Part shown: piece after piece, positions 49,763 through 58,115 of the stretch
How the letters are laid out: each line of letters starts with the position of its first letter
Numbering within the stretch: position 1 is the first letter of the stretch
Assembly: GCA_020073665.1 (NCBI GenBank)
Contig: JAIQEU010000008.1
Span: forward strand, 69,748 to 133,747
DNA: 64,000 bases
Source: Terriglobia bacterium
GTDB lineage: Bacteria > Acidobacteriota > Terriglobia > Terriglobales > Acidobacteriaceae
Reading direction: 5' to 3'
The notes under the pieces: model-generated
What the model was told of the DNA's origin: nothing
Databases searched by the model: none
Seen by the model: only the letters and a program-made list of their open reading frames with translations
Translations under genes and position numbers: made by a program

Positions 49763-51115
49763 TCAATCCACTACGCGCGCCGTGGTCGTCTCAGACGGTT
49801 CTCCGCCAGCCACGGATTGCGCCACAATCAGCCGCCGTGCTTCCACCCGTATGGCTGGCAACTTCAGGCCGAACCAGGCTGATCCTCCGATGCACGCCAG
49901 GGCACCGATGGAAACGGTCAAGGGGGCACCGAGGCGGTCCGCCAGTGCGCCTCCCAGGAAGGCCCCAAAGGGCGCCATGCCCATGAACATCATGGAGTAG
50001 AGGGCCATCACGCGGCCGCGCAGCTGATCGGGGACCATGGCCTGGATCAGGGTGTTGGAGGAGGACATCTGCAGCATCATGCAGAAACCAACAGGCAACA
50101 GCAGCCCCGCGGAGAGCCAGAACAGACGCGACCAGCAGAACAGAAACAGGAAGAATCCGAACCCGCTGCAGGAAACCGCGACCCAGCGCCCTAGTCCGCG
50201 GACACCGGTACGCGACGCCAGGGTGAGCGCACCCAGCAAGGCTCCGACGCCGGTGGCACCCATCAGGATCCCCAAGCCACGCGACCCGCCATGCAGGATC
50301 TTGTCGGCAAAAATCGGCATGAGCACGGTGTAGGGCATGGCCACCAGGCTCACCAGTCCGAGCAGAAGCAGCAGGGCCCAAATCGGCCCGGTCTGCTTGG
50401 CGAAACGAAACCCTTCGATGATGTGTGTCAGGTGGGAGCCGGAGGGCGGAGCGTAGGAACGAGGAGCCAACTCCATCATCAGCAGTCCGATGATCACGGC
50501 AATGTAACTCACCGCGTTGGCGAAGAAGCACCAGCCTTCCCCGATTCGTGCTACCAGAATTCCGGCAACAGCGGGACCAATGATCCGAGCGCCGTTGAAC
50601 ATGGATGAGTTCAGGGCGATGGCGTTCATCAGGTCCTCCTTGCCAACCATGTCAACCAGGAAAGCTTGGCGACCCGGGATATCGAAGGCGTTCACTACTC
50701 CTAAGAGTGCCGCCAGCACAAAGATGTGCCATACCTCGACGCGGTGGCTTATGGTGAGCGCGGCCAGCACGCCCGCCAGCACCATGGATGCGATCTGGGT
50801 GGCAATCACGACGCGGTGACGGTTGTAGCGATCCGCAACAATGCCCCCGAGCGGCGCCACCAGGAACACCGGGATCTGGCTGGCGAATCCAACCGAACCG
50901 AGCAGCAGCGCCGATCCCGTCAAGCGATACACCAGCCAGGACTGGGCCACGCTCTGCATCCAGGTACCGATGAGGGAGATCAACTGTCCGGAGAAAAAGA
51001 GCTGGAAATTGCGATGCTTGAGCGCGCGCAAGGTGGCCGGCAAAGCGCCGTTCCGAGGCGGCTGGCCAGCCGGCTGTTCAACCGCGTTCGTGCTACCTGG
51101 ATCCGCCACTTTCAC
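49763..51115 (-). CDS. MFS transporter (MFS_3 / EntS-like exporter)
   Basis: The predicted protein has 450 residues, with a GTG start at 51115. Twelve membrane helices can be traced. The signature for this subfamily is NFQLFFSGQLISLIGTWMQSVAQSWLVYRLTGSALLLG, then PLGGIVADRYNRHRVV and later ALYSMMFMGMAPFGAFLGGALADRLGAP. Such exporters carry siderophores, drugs or unknown small molecules outward. The first about 30 residues are polar. The substrate is unknown. The spacer upstream (51116-51321) contains a tandem 19-bp repeat. Confidence 0.9.
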   Translation of the reverse strand: MKVADPGSTNAVEQPAGQPPRNGALPATLRALKHRNFQLFFSGQLISLIGTWMQSVAQSWLVYRLTGSALLLGSVGFASQIPVFLVAPLGGIVADRYNRHRVVIATQIASMVLAGVLAALTISHRVEVWHIFVLAALLGVVNAFDIPGRQAFLVDMVGKEDLMNAIALNSSMFNGARIIGPAVAGILVARIGEGWCFFANAVSYIAVIIGLLMMELAPRSYAPPSGSHLTHIIEGFRFAKQTGPIWALLLLLGLVSLVAMPYTVLMPIFADKILHGGSRGLGILMGATGVGALLGALTLASRTGVRGLGRWVAVSCSGFGFFLFLFCWSRLFWLSAGLLLPVGFCMMLQMSSSNTLIQAMVPDQLRGRVMALYSMMFMGMAPFGAFLGGALADRLGAPLTVSIGALACIGGSAWFGLKLPAIRVEARRLIVAQSVAGGEPSETTTARVVD

Positions 51116-51204
51116 TTACTTTTCTCGTCTCCAACTATTGACTTCCCATTCATCACGACCTGCGATACAGTCGGTTGCCACCGGGTTCGCCCACGGCCAG
51201 GCCG

Positions 51205-51242
51205 GCGGGCACAACCTAGTAGTGCGGGCACAACCTAGTAGT
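51205..51242 (+). repeat. Perfect tandem duplication of 19 bases upstream of a PilZ gene
   Basis: GCGGGCACAACCTAGTAGT occurs twice without spacing (51205-51223 and 51224-51242), followed by ATAGAAGG. It lies in the divergent spacer between the MFS exporter and PilZ genes and might be a duplicated operator. Confidence 0.85.
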
Positions 51243-51321
51243 ATAGAAGGCCGGACCGAGGCCGACGGTTCGCGCGAATCTTTTGCGCTACCTGCGGTTG
51301 CGTCAGCCCGCCTGAGAGGCC

Positions 51322-51735
51322 ATGAGTACCGATCAAGTCCAACTCGAGCGCCGTGCCGCGCAACGCTTCGACTTTCACCTGCCGGTCGCCGTCCGGCTGG
51401 CCGGCAGCGATCGCGAAGGCTGTGGCTTCACTCAGGACTTGAGTGCGCAGGGAGCACTGTTCTATACAGATTTCCCACTGAGCGCTGGGGATGCAGTGGA
51501 ATTGACCCTGGTGATGCCTTCTGAGATCACCTTGGCCGAGAACATGCGCGTCCGTTGCCGGGGCAAGGTGGTGCGCGTGTCTCAGCCGGCAGTGGGAAGC
51601 AAGTCGGGCGTTGCGGTGCATCTCGAAGGTTACGAGTTCCTCCCCGAAAGCCCGAGCGACTTGCAGTCTTCGCGAAACCTGGAACGCATGTCGGCGCTAC
51701 ACCCTCATAACGAAGAACCCACCAAGCCCGTCTGA
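51322..51735 (+). CDS. PilZ-domain protein
   Basis: The predicted protein has 137 residues. It has the cyclic-di-GMP motifs ERRAAQRFDFHLPVAVRL (RRxxxRF-type arginines) and TQDLSAQGALF (DLSxxG), then the rest of the beta barrel up to KSGVAVHLEGYEFLP. The last 30 residues are polar. It is one of two PilZ proteins in the window and is the sole gene between divergent MFS and a TadZ-like gene. Confidence 0.88.
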   Translation: MSTDQVQLERRAAQRFDFHLPVAVRLAGSDREGCGFTQDLSAQGALFYTDFPLSAGDAVELTLVMPSEITLAENMRVRCRGKVVRVSQPAVGSKSGVAVHLEGYEFLPESPSDLQSSRNLERMSALHPHNEEPTKPV

Positions 51736-52056
51736 CGGCCTCATGTTTTTGATTCCCGCGGAGTTCTAAGGCTGCAAAGTATTGCACTTGTGCTGCGCGG
51801 ACGATGCCACGGGATGCTGAGTTGGCCAGCATTTGCTGGTTCTCAAGCTAACTTCCTTTGGTAGAATGGAGCGTACCGGGACATACCTCCGATTGGTTTT
51901 TCCGGTCGCCGTGTTTGTCCTGCTTCCACAGCTAGTTTCGGGATGGGCCGATAAGGGGAGTCTTTCCGTGGAAGTCCGGCAAAGTTACCGAAGTCACTTG
52001 GCGCAGCCCTTTCCCCTTCATAACATGCTCTTACAGGTACGAGTGAGGCTCCAGCC
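51736..52056 (+). other. 321-base spacer before the TadZ-like gene
   Basis: No gene is supported. A short frame (about 51867-52069) has a hydrophobic stretch but no ribosome site. An AAGGGGA...TCCCCTT pair flanks about 60 bases near 51953-52018. I saw no known riboswitch. Confidence 0.4.
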
Positions 52057-53292
52057 ATGCACGGCATAGCGGTCACCCTGCTGACGGAAGATCGCGAGCG
52101 GCTGACGACGTTGCAGCATCGCGTCGAAGGCACCCAACTGGCCCGGATCGTCTTCACTCACGTCGGGTTTCCTTCCGGGCCGACCGACCCGGTGCTGCGC
52201 CAGATCCAGGACGTGGGATCGGAAGTGGTGCTGATCGACATTGATCCGCTGAACCCGCAGCGGGCGATCCACGCCATCGAACTGATTCGCACCACCACCA
52301 GCGAGATCGCCATCATTGCTTCCGGAGAAATGAGCCACCCGCCGACCATCGTGTCCGCGATGCGGGCGGGGGCGGGCGAATACCTGGAACGGAGTGCAGA
52401 TTCCGAGAGCCTGCTGGAAGCGTTGAACCGATTCACCACCTCGCGGGGCAAGGCGCGCACTACTTCAGGACGGGCGCGGGTATTTTCGGTAACCAATGCC
52501 AAGGGCGGCGCCGGGGCCACGACGGTTGCGGTGAACATCGCCATCGCGCTGCAGGAGAGCTACGGAGGTGTGCTGCTGGTGGATTTCGCGCCCCTCGGCC
52601 ACACCGCGCTTCATCTGAATGTGCGGCCCAGTTTCGGCGTCTCCGATGCGCTGCAGAACCTGCACCGGCTTGACTCTTCCCTGCTCGACGGCTTGTTGAC
52701 ACCCTGCAAGGGAGGATTGCAACTGCTGGCCGGTCCGCAACAGCCGTTTTCTCTGATGCCGGCTGCGGCCGAGTTGGCGCGGCTGTTTGATCTCCTAGTC
52801 TCTCACTTCCGCTACGTGGTGGTGGACTGCTCGAACCGCCTTGATCAGACCGGTCGCCTGCTTGCGGACTTGTCCAACGCCGTCCTGTTGGTGGCCCAGG
52901 CGGATGTGGTTTCGCTGTGGAGCGCGGGACGCACGCGGACCTTCCTGGAGGAAGGTGCCGGACGCGATCGGGTTCGCATCGTGCTCAACCGCTACAAGAA
53001 GATCCCTGGCTTCACCGACGAAGACGTGGAGAAGTCCACGAATTCCAAGCTGCTTTGGAAGCTCCCCAACAACTACCAGTCGATCGCTCCCGCGATCGAT
53101 AAGGGAGTGCCGATCGCGTTCCAGGAAAACCAGGATATCGGTCGTTCCTTCCGCGGCCTGGCTGCGGCCCTGGCACAGGCCTCTACCACCGCCGAGGGCT
53201 CCATGGACTTGGTCTACCAGCAGGACAAGACCGACTCCAAAAAGCAAGCCGCCGGCCGGTTATTGATCTCTCCTTTGCGCGCCGGCCAGTAG
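52057..53292 (+). CDS. CpaE/TadZ-like ATPase with receiver-like N-domain
   Basis: The predicted protein has 411 residues. Residues 1-125 form a receiver-like fold (SEVVLIDIDPL and the AGEYLERS region), followed by a ParA/MinD-type ATPase domain with the deviant Walker A KGGAGATT at 149-156, then VLLVDFAPLGHTALHL, the FRYVVVDCSNRL switch region and VRIVLNRYKK. This layout is that of TadZ/CpaE, which place Tad pili at the cell pole. No tad/flp genes lie nearby, so it may be a lone copy or act elsewhere. The C-terminal 50 residues are polar. Confidence 0.85.
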   Translation: MHGIAVTLLTEDRERLTTLQHRVEGTQLARIVFTHVGFPSGPTDPVLRQIQDVGSEVVLIDIDPLNPQRAIHAIELIRTTTSEIAIIASGEMSHPPTIVSAMRAGAGEYLERSADSESLLEALNRFTTSRGKARTTSGRARVFSVTNAKGGAGATTVAVNIAIALQESYGGVLLVDFAPLGHTALHLNVRPSFGVSDALQNLHRLDSSLLDGLLTPCKGGLQLLAGPQQPFSLMPAAAELARLFDLLVSHFRYVVVDCSNRLDQTGRLLADLSNAVLLVAQADVVSLWSAGRTRTFLEEGAGRDRVRIVLNRYKKIPGFTDEDVEKSTNSKLLWKLPNNYQSIAPAIDKGVPIAFQENQDIGRSFRGLAAALAQASTTAEGSMDLVYQQDKTDSKKQAAGRLLISPLRAGQ

Positions 53293-53441
53293 TTACTCTG
53301 CCTCGCAGGTCTCGGTTTACCACTCACCGCTTCCGTCTTCAGGGCTTACAATGTCGATGTTGGGGAGTATCTGCTCGGGCGCGCCGCTTCGAGTCCAAGA
53401 TTTCCCGGCCTGCCTGTGGGAACTCCTCCCGGATCCCTGCA

Positions 53442-54344
53442 ATGGAAAAAACTTCTTCCCCGGCCGCGGTCTCGCTGAAGAACATCCTGGTGGCTACGGA
53501 TTTTTCTGAGACCTCGAAAGCGGCGCTGCTCTATGCGCTGTCGCTGGTGCGGCACTACGACGCAACCTTGTACCTGGTCCATGTGGTTCGTCCGGACCCT
53601 CTCCGCCGAGGCAATGGTGAAACTGTTCGCGCCGCCGTGGATGAAGCTTGGCGCGAAGGACAGCGCCTGACCACAGACTTGCTGGTCTCTGGCCATCTCC
53701 GCGGCATCTCGCACAAACTCCTGGTGAGACAAGGCGAGATTTGGGAAGGCATGGCCCCGCTGGTTCAGGAAAACAACATTGACCTGATCGTGGTGGGAAC
53801 CCGCGGGCGCACCGGCCTAGCCAAGGTACTGCTCGGGTCGGTAGCGGAAAGAATATTTCGTCGGGCCACTTGTCCGGTGTTGACCGTGGGACCCAAGAGC
53901 CCCGGACCGAGCGCACAAGAACCCGGCATACGACGCATCCTGTACGCGACCGACTTCACGCCACAGTCTTTGCATGCCTTCGGCCATGCGCTCTCGCTGG
54001 CTCAGCACTACCAGGCCCACCTCATCCTGCTGCATGTGGTTCACGAGTTGACGGCGGATGCGACTCCGCAGAAAGGGCGCGCGCTCGATGATGCCAAGAA
54101 GCGGCTGCGCGACCTGGTTCCCGCCGACACCGGCCTCTCGTTTGAGCCCGAGTTCGTGGTTGGCTTTGGGACTCCAGGGACGCGCATCCTGGATGTGGCC
54201 GCGGAAAAAGTTCCCGAACTCATCGTGCTGGGCGTAACCCACCCGCCGAATGCTGCCCGCGGGGGCCGCCGCTGGACCACGGCTTCCGAAGTAATCGTCC
54301 AGGCGATCTGTCCGGTACTCACGGTGCGCGGAGGGGCGGAGTAG
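53442..54344 (+). CDS. Tandem universal stress protein
   Basis: The predicted protein has 300 residues, two USP domains. The first (1-150) begins LKNILVATDFSETSKAALLYAL and has the ATP-binding loop GTRGRTGLAKVLLGSVAERIFRRATCPVL, i.e. the G2xG9xG(S/T) pattern. The second (about 160-298) begins IRRILYATDFTPQSLHAFGHAL and ends GVTHPPNAARGGRRWTTASEVIVQAICPVL, where the ATP loop is broken. So one functional and one decayed site are predicted. It overlaps the 3' end of the convergent glycosyltransferase gene by 26 bases. Confidence 0.92.
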   Translation: MEKTSSPAAVSLKNILVATDFSETSKAALLYALSLVRHYDATLYLVHVVRPDPLRRGNGETVRAAVDEAWREGQRLTTDLLVSGHLRGISHKLLVRQGEIWEGMAPLVQENNIDLIVVGTRGRTGLAKVLLGSVAERIFRRATCPVLTVGPKSPGPSAQEPGIRRILYATDFTPQSLHAFGHALSLAQHYQAHLILLHVVHELTADATPQKGRALDDAKKRLRDLVPADTGLSFEPEFVVGFGTPGTRILDVAAEKVPELIVLGVTHPPNAARGGRRWTTASEVIVQAICPVLTVRGGAE

Positions 54345-56019
54345 GGCTTCCCTGGACCTTGAACACGTAGAGGGAATGATCGAGAATTTCCGTCCGCGGA
54401 TACTGCAACAGCCAGCGATAACTTTGCGGATCCTGAAGGAACTGCCCGGAGAGATTGGTTGCGCTCACGACCACAGTTCCCGTGACCCGTACGTTCTCAG
54501 GCAGCGGCCGAGCCGTGATCCCGTACACCCTGGGATCCACGCTGCCAAAATATGCTAGCCATATCTGCTCCCGGGGATGGTTTCGTTCATACTGACGCAG
54601 GGCGAGCAAACCCTGTCCCCAGTCGAGATTGCTGTCAGTCATCAAGCGATAAGATTCCGCCGGATTTACGGCAACGTTGAAATACGACAGGTAGCCCGGC
54701 GCAAACCGCAAGGCGTCGGCAGCATTCAACCCTAGTAGCAGAACCAGGAGGACTACCGTCGCGCGCCTTTGGGACGCGTGCTCCCACACTGCTCCGGCCA
54801 GCAGTAGCGCGAACGGATACAACGGCAGAATATGCCGCTCCCCAATGTTGAAGTGCGAGAAGACCGCCAAGCAGAAGTAGAGGGCGGGAAACGACATCAT
54901 GATGCCGAGATCAGTCGGGAAACTCAACTTTCGGACCGCGCCCAGCGCCAGACCCGCGAAGCACAATGCCAGCACCACCGCAGGCCACTTGAGCAGCATT
55001 GCCGTCGGGTAATACAGCTTCCAGCCGCCGCTTTGTGAAACTTGCCCCAGGAAGAATGCGGCTTGGCCGTGGCGGTTGTGCCGTACCAGGGCGCGAAAGC
55101 CTTCGATGTATTCTCCCGCCGGAACCGGGAGGCTGAAGTTCAAACCAGTTTGAACCGGCTTCTCGATCTGCTCGCTCCAGTTGGGGAAGGTTGCAGTCAG
55201 CTTTCCACTGCGGACGGAAAGATGCGAGACATGGAAAAAGTATCCGGCCCAAACCACCACAGCAGCCAGCAGGAGCGCAGCCCCGGTCCTGCCCCAGTTC
55301 CATCTGGAAGGACGAGTCATGACCCTGTCGGGCTTCAACACCAGCATCCAGAGCAGAGCGAGCAGGAACATGACCGCCGTAGAAAACTTGGCCAGCAGCA
55401 TCAGCCCCAGAATGACGCCGGCCCAGATGCTCTGGCGTCCGGCAGGCTCTCGCCGCCAGCCCACCAGTTGCCAGGCTGCAGCAAAGATCAGCAGCGCAGC
55501 AGCGCCATCGGTGGTAGCCAGCGAGAAGTGAGCAATGAGGGACGGCGAAAAGGCAAAAAGCACGAGCGACACGGTCGCGGCCTCCCGGGAGAACATGTGG
55601 GAAGCCACGTGCCACAGCAACCACGCCAGCAGCAAGCCCAGCAGAACGTTCATGAACCGAGCGCGCCAGGCCAGCGACTGCGGATCAGGCGCGATGCTGG
55701 CGATATGAAAGCCTTCGGCCAGGGGCTGGATCTCAAGTTGCCACTTCTGCCCGATCAGTGGCAGGGCACACAGCAAGCGCACCAAAGGAGGATGGTCGTT
55801 GTATTGTTCAAACCGGCCGTGGCGCCAAGCGTCGAGACCCTCCGCGATGTGCACCGGTTCGTCGTAAGTCAGAGACTGGGTGCGAACGAACCACAGACAC
55901 TGGGCCAAATAAAGAGCCACTAGGATCGCGGGAAGCGATCGCCGCAGCCAACCCGCAGCCGGGCGTTGCGGAGCGGGCGCAAGCGGTGCCTCGGGATGAG
56001 CGGCTGCCGAACGAACCAT
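54319..56019 (-). CDS. GT-C-fold membrane glycosyltransferase (ArnT/PMT-like)
   Basis: The predicted protein has 566 residues with about ten membrane helices. The first exported loop has SLTYDEPVHIAEGLDAWRHGRFEQYNDHPPL, the conserved Asp-Glu and the HPPL strip of ArnT/PMT and related GT39/GT83 enzymes, which use lipid-linked sugar donors. The C-terminal part contains NVAVNPAESYRLMTDSNLDWGQGLLALRQYERNHP, typical of a recurrent acidobacterial subfamily. It likely adds a sugar to a lipid or protein at the outer face of the inner membrane. It is divergent from two phosphotransferase-like enzymes. Confidence 0.87.
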   Translation of the reverse strand: MVRSAAAHPEAPLAPAPQRPAAGWLRRSLPAILVALYLAQCLWFVRTQSLTYDEPVHIAEGLDAWRHGRFEQYNDHPPLVRLLCALPLIGQKWQLEIQPLAEGFHIASIAPDPQSLAWRARFMNVLLGLLLAWLLWHVASHMFSREAATVSLVLFAFSPSLIAHFSLATTDGAAALLIFAAAWQLVGWRREPAGRQSIWAGVILGLMLLAKFSTAVMFLLALLWMLVLKPDRVMTRPSRWNWGRTGAALLLAAVVVWAGYFFHVSHLSVRSGKLTATFPNWSEQIEKPVQTGLNFSLPVPAGEYIEGFRALVRHNRHGQAAFFLGQVSQSGGWKLYYPTAMLLKWPAVVLALCFAGLALGAVRKLSFPTDLGIMMSFPALYFCLAVFSHFNIGERHILPLYPFALLLAGAVWEHASQRRATVVLLVLLLGLNAADALRFAPGYLSYFNVAVNPAESYRLMTDSNLDWGQGLLALRQYERNHPREQIWLAYFGSVDPRVYGITARPLPENVRVTGTVVVSATNLSGQFLQDPQSYRWLLQYPRTEILDHSLYVFKVQGSPTPPLRAP

Positions 56020-56135
56020 ACATAGTCCGCTGGTGCGCGGGACTTCACTTTACTTCAGCAGTGGCAAAAGTTCCACCACGCCCCGGCAGAAACTCGCGTG
56101 AGCAAATCTCATCAAGTACACTCGTTCCGTCCCCT

Positions 56136-58040
56136 ATGGCATCTCCCCTTCGAAATGGCCAAGCTCAAACCGCAGCGGTGAAATCCTCGATCGCCGCGCT
56201 TTGGGTGATTGCGGTCTGGTTTGGGATTGTGACCGGCTTGTTGGAGGGCGCCGGACTGCTCCTGTTCCAGCAGATCAATTGGGCTCGGTGGGGCCCAATG
56301 ATGCATGTTTCCGAGGAGATCGTATGGATCTCGCCGCTGGTGGATTTGTGCTTTTTCTTGCTGCTGTCGATCCCGGTTGCTTTGCTCGCCAAAGTAGCCC
56401 CACGTGTCCCCGCGGTCCGAGTTCTCGTCTTCCTGCTTACTTTTCTTTGTGTCTATGACTGGCTGACTCTGACCAACCGGCTGTTTCACCGGGCCTGCCT
56501 GCTGCTGGCGCTGGGAGTGGCTTTTGCCTTCAGTCGGTGGCTGGGTCAACACCAGGATTCCGCGCTCCGGTTCTGGAAGCGCACCTTGCCTTGGGCGGTT
56601 GCAGCATTGCTGGTGGCGCTGGTTGGCATTCAGGGCGGCGAGTGGTTGCGGGAGCGCAATGCCGTGGCCGGACTGCCCGCGCCTGCGCCGGGGTCTCCGA
56701 ATGTGCTGGTAATCGTTGTCGACACTCTGCGTGCTGACCACGTTTCTTCCTACGGATACAACCGTCCTACCACGCCGAATCTCGATCATCTCGCGCAGCA
56801 AGGCGTGTTGTTCGAGAATGCAATCTCTCCTTCTTCGTGGAGCCTGCCATCGCATGTTTCGCTGGTCACCGGCCGTTATGTGTACGAGCATGGCGTCGGC
56901 AATGTGCAGCCGAGTCCTTGGGGCGGATGGGGTTCAGCCGGACTCGGCGGGTTCCCTACGCTCGGTGAAGCCCTGCAGCAAAAGGGATATCGCTCCGGAG
57001 CGTTTTCTGCCAACCGCACTTACTTCTCGCACGACCTCGGTTTCGGTCGCGGCTTTGTTCACTTTGAAGACTATTTCCATTCGCCGGCCGACATGTTTGT
57101 GCGCACCTTGTACGGCCGCGAGTTTTCCCGCATTTATCTGATTCGCAGTGACAAGAGTCTGGTTAAGCGCATGCTACGCGCTCTGGGATGGACATCTCTG
57201 CTCGAGCAGGATGCCGAAGGTTCGGGCAGTTACGGGGGCGCGTTCGGAATTCGCAAGCGCGCGGATGCGATCAATGAGGAAGTGTTGCGTTGGGTGGACC
57301 GAGACCGGCAACGTCCCTTCTTCGCCTTCTTGAATTACTTCGACGTGCATGACCCGTACGGCGCGCCTCGCTCCTATCCCAAACCCGCGTGGCAGCAGCA
57401 GACATTGGTCGATCAGTATGACGATGGACTGAAGTACGACGATGACTTCATCGGGCGCCTGCTCCAGGCGTTGCAGCAGCGCGGGCTAGCCCAGAACACG
57501 CTGGTGATCGTTACTTCGGATCACGGCGAATCGTTGGGCCAGCACAACCTGGAAACTCACGGCCGAGCGCTCTACTGGGAACTGGTCCGCGTGCCGCTGA
57601 TGATTTGGTATCCCGGGCACGTCCCCGCTGGCCTTCGGGTGAGCCATCCGGTGACCAACGCCGCCATCCCCGAGACTGTCATGGATTTGCTGGGAACCAG
57701 TGGCGGGTTTCCCGGACCGGCGCTGAGTGTTCTTTGGAGGACTCCCGGCGCAGAAACCAATTGGCCAGACCCGCTCTCGGAGCTGGTGCAGAACCGGTAT
57801 CCGGGCAAGAAAGACCAGGCCGCCGACGCGCTGGAACCTACTGCAAGCTCAGGGGCGATGAGGTCGCTGATCACCCCGCAGTGGCAGCTGATCGTGCACG
57901 AAAAATCAGGAATACAGCTATATGACTGGAAGCAGGATACCGGCGAGCTGAATGACCTGGTCAACACGCCAGAAGGAAAAACAGCAGCTCTCAGCCTGAG
58001 CAAGCAGTTGGAACAAATGCGCCGAGCCCCGCGTCAGTAG
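56136..58040 (+). CDS. Membrane-anchored sulfatase-fold enzyme, Ser nucleophile type (copy 1)
   Basis: The predicted protein has 634 residues from ATG 56136. About five membrane helices fill residues 15-170, followed by an exported alkaline-phosphatase-superfamily domain: VLVIVVDTLRADHVSSYGYNRPTTPNLDHLA (metal ligand Asp195), then SWSLPSHVSLVTG, where the position of the formylglycine cysteine is Ser236 and the usual Arg is His240, then YFDVHDPYGAP, VIVTSDHGESLGQH and GRALYWELVRVPLMI. Without the CxPxR site it is unlikely to be a classical sulfatase and may be a phosphotransferase like LtaS-type enzymes. The neighbour 58116-59990 is a close paralogue. Confidence 0.85.
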   Translation: MASPLRNGQAQTAAVKSSIAALWVIAVWFGIVTGLLEGAGLLLFQQINWARWGPMMHVSEEIVWISPLVDLCFFLLLSIPVALLAKVAPRVPAVRVLVFLLTFLCVYDWLTLTNRLFHRACLLLALGVAFAFSRWLGQHQDSALRFWKRTLPWAVAALLVALVGIQGGEWLRERNAVAGLPAPAPGSPNVLVIVVDTLRADHVSSYGYNRPTTPNLDHLAQQGVLFENAISPSSWSLPSHVSLVTGRYVYEHGVGNVQPSPWGGWGSAGLGGFPTLGEALQQKGYRSGAFSANRTYFSHDLGFGRGFVHFEDYFHSPADMFVRTLYGREFSRIYLIRSDKSLVKRMLRALGWTSLLEQDAEGSGSYGGAFGIRKRADAINEEVLRWVDRDRQRPFFAFLNYFDVHDPYGAPRSYPKPAWQQQTLVDQYDDGLKYDDDFIGRLLQALQQRGLAQNTLVIVTSDHGESLGQHNLETHGRALYWELVRVPLMIWYPGHVPAGLRVSHPVTNAAIPETVMDLLGTSGGFPGPALSVLWRTPGAETNWPDPLSELVQNRYPGKKDQAADALEPTASSGAMRSLITPQWQLIVHEKSGIQLYDWKQDTGELNDLVNTPEGKTAALSLSKQLEQMRRAPRQ

Positions 58041-58115
58041 CAGACGCTCGCAAGGCGGTTTTGATTTGTGGCCCGGCAGTTCCGCAGGACGCGTAATTGT
58101 GTTAGCTTGTTCGCC

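Noticed and set aside
51205-51242. CRISPR-like repeat
   Set aside because: Only two adjacent copies with no spacer between them and no cas genes.
51940-52030. Cyclic-di-GMP (GEMM) riboswitch upstream of the TadZ-like gene
   Set aside because: Some words look similar but the order of the conserved GEMM blocks is wrong and no proper two-stem core can be drawn.
51867-52069. Short frame with a hydrophobic stretch before the TadZ-like gene
   Set aside because: No ribosome site, no signal peptide logic, and no resemblance to Flp pilins despite the neighbour.
55758-56135. Long in-frame extension upstream of the first sulfatase-fold gene
   Set aside because: It lies over the start of the divergent glycosyltransferase gene; the paralogue aligns only from about 56136.
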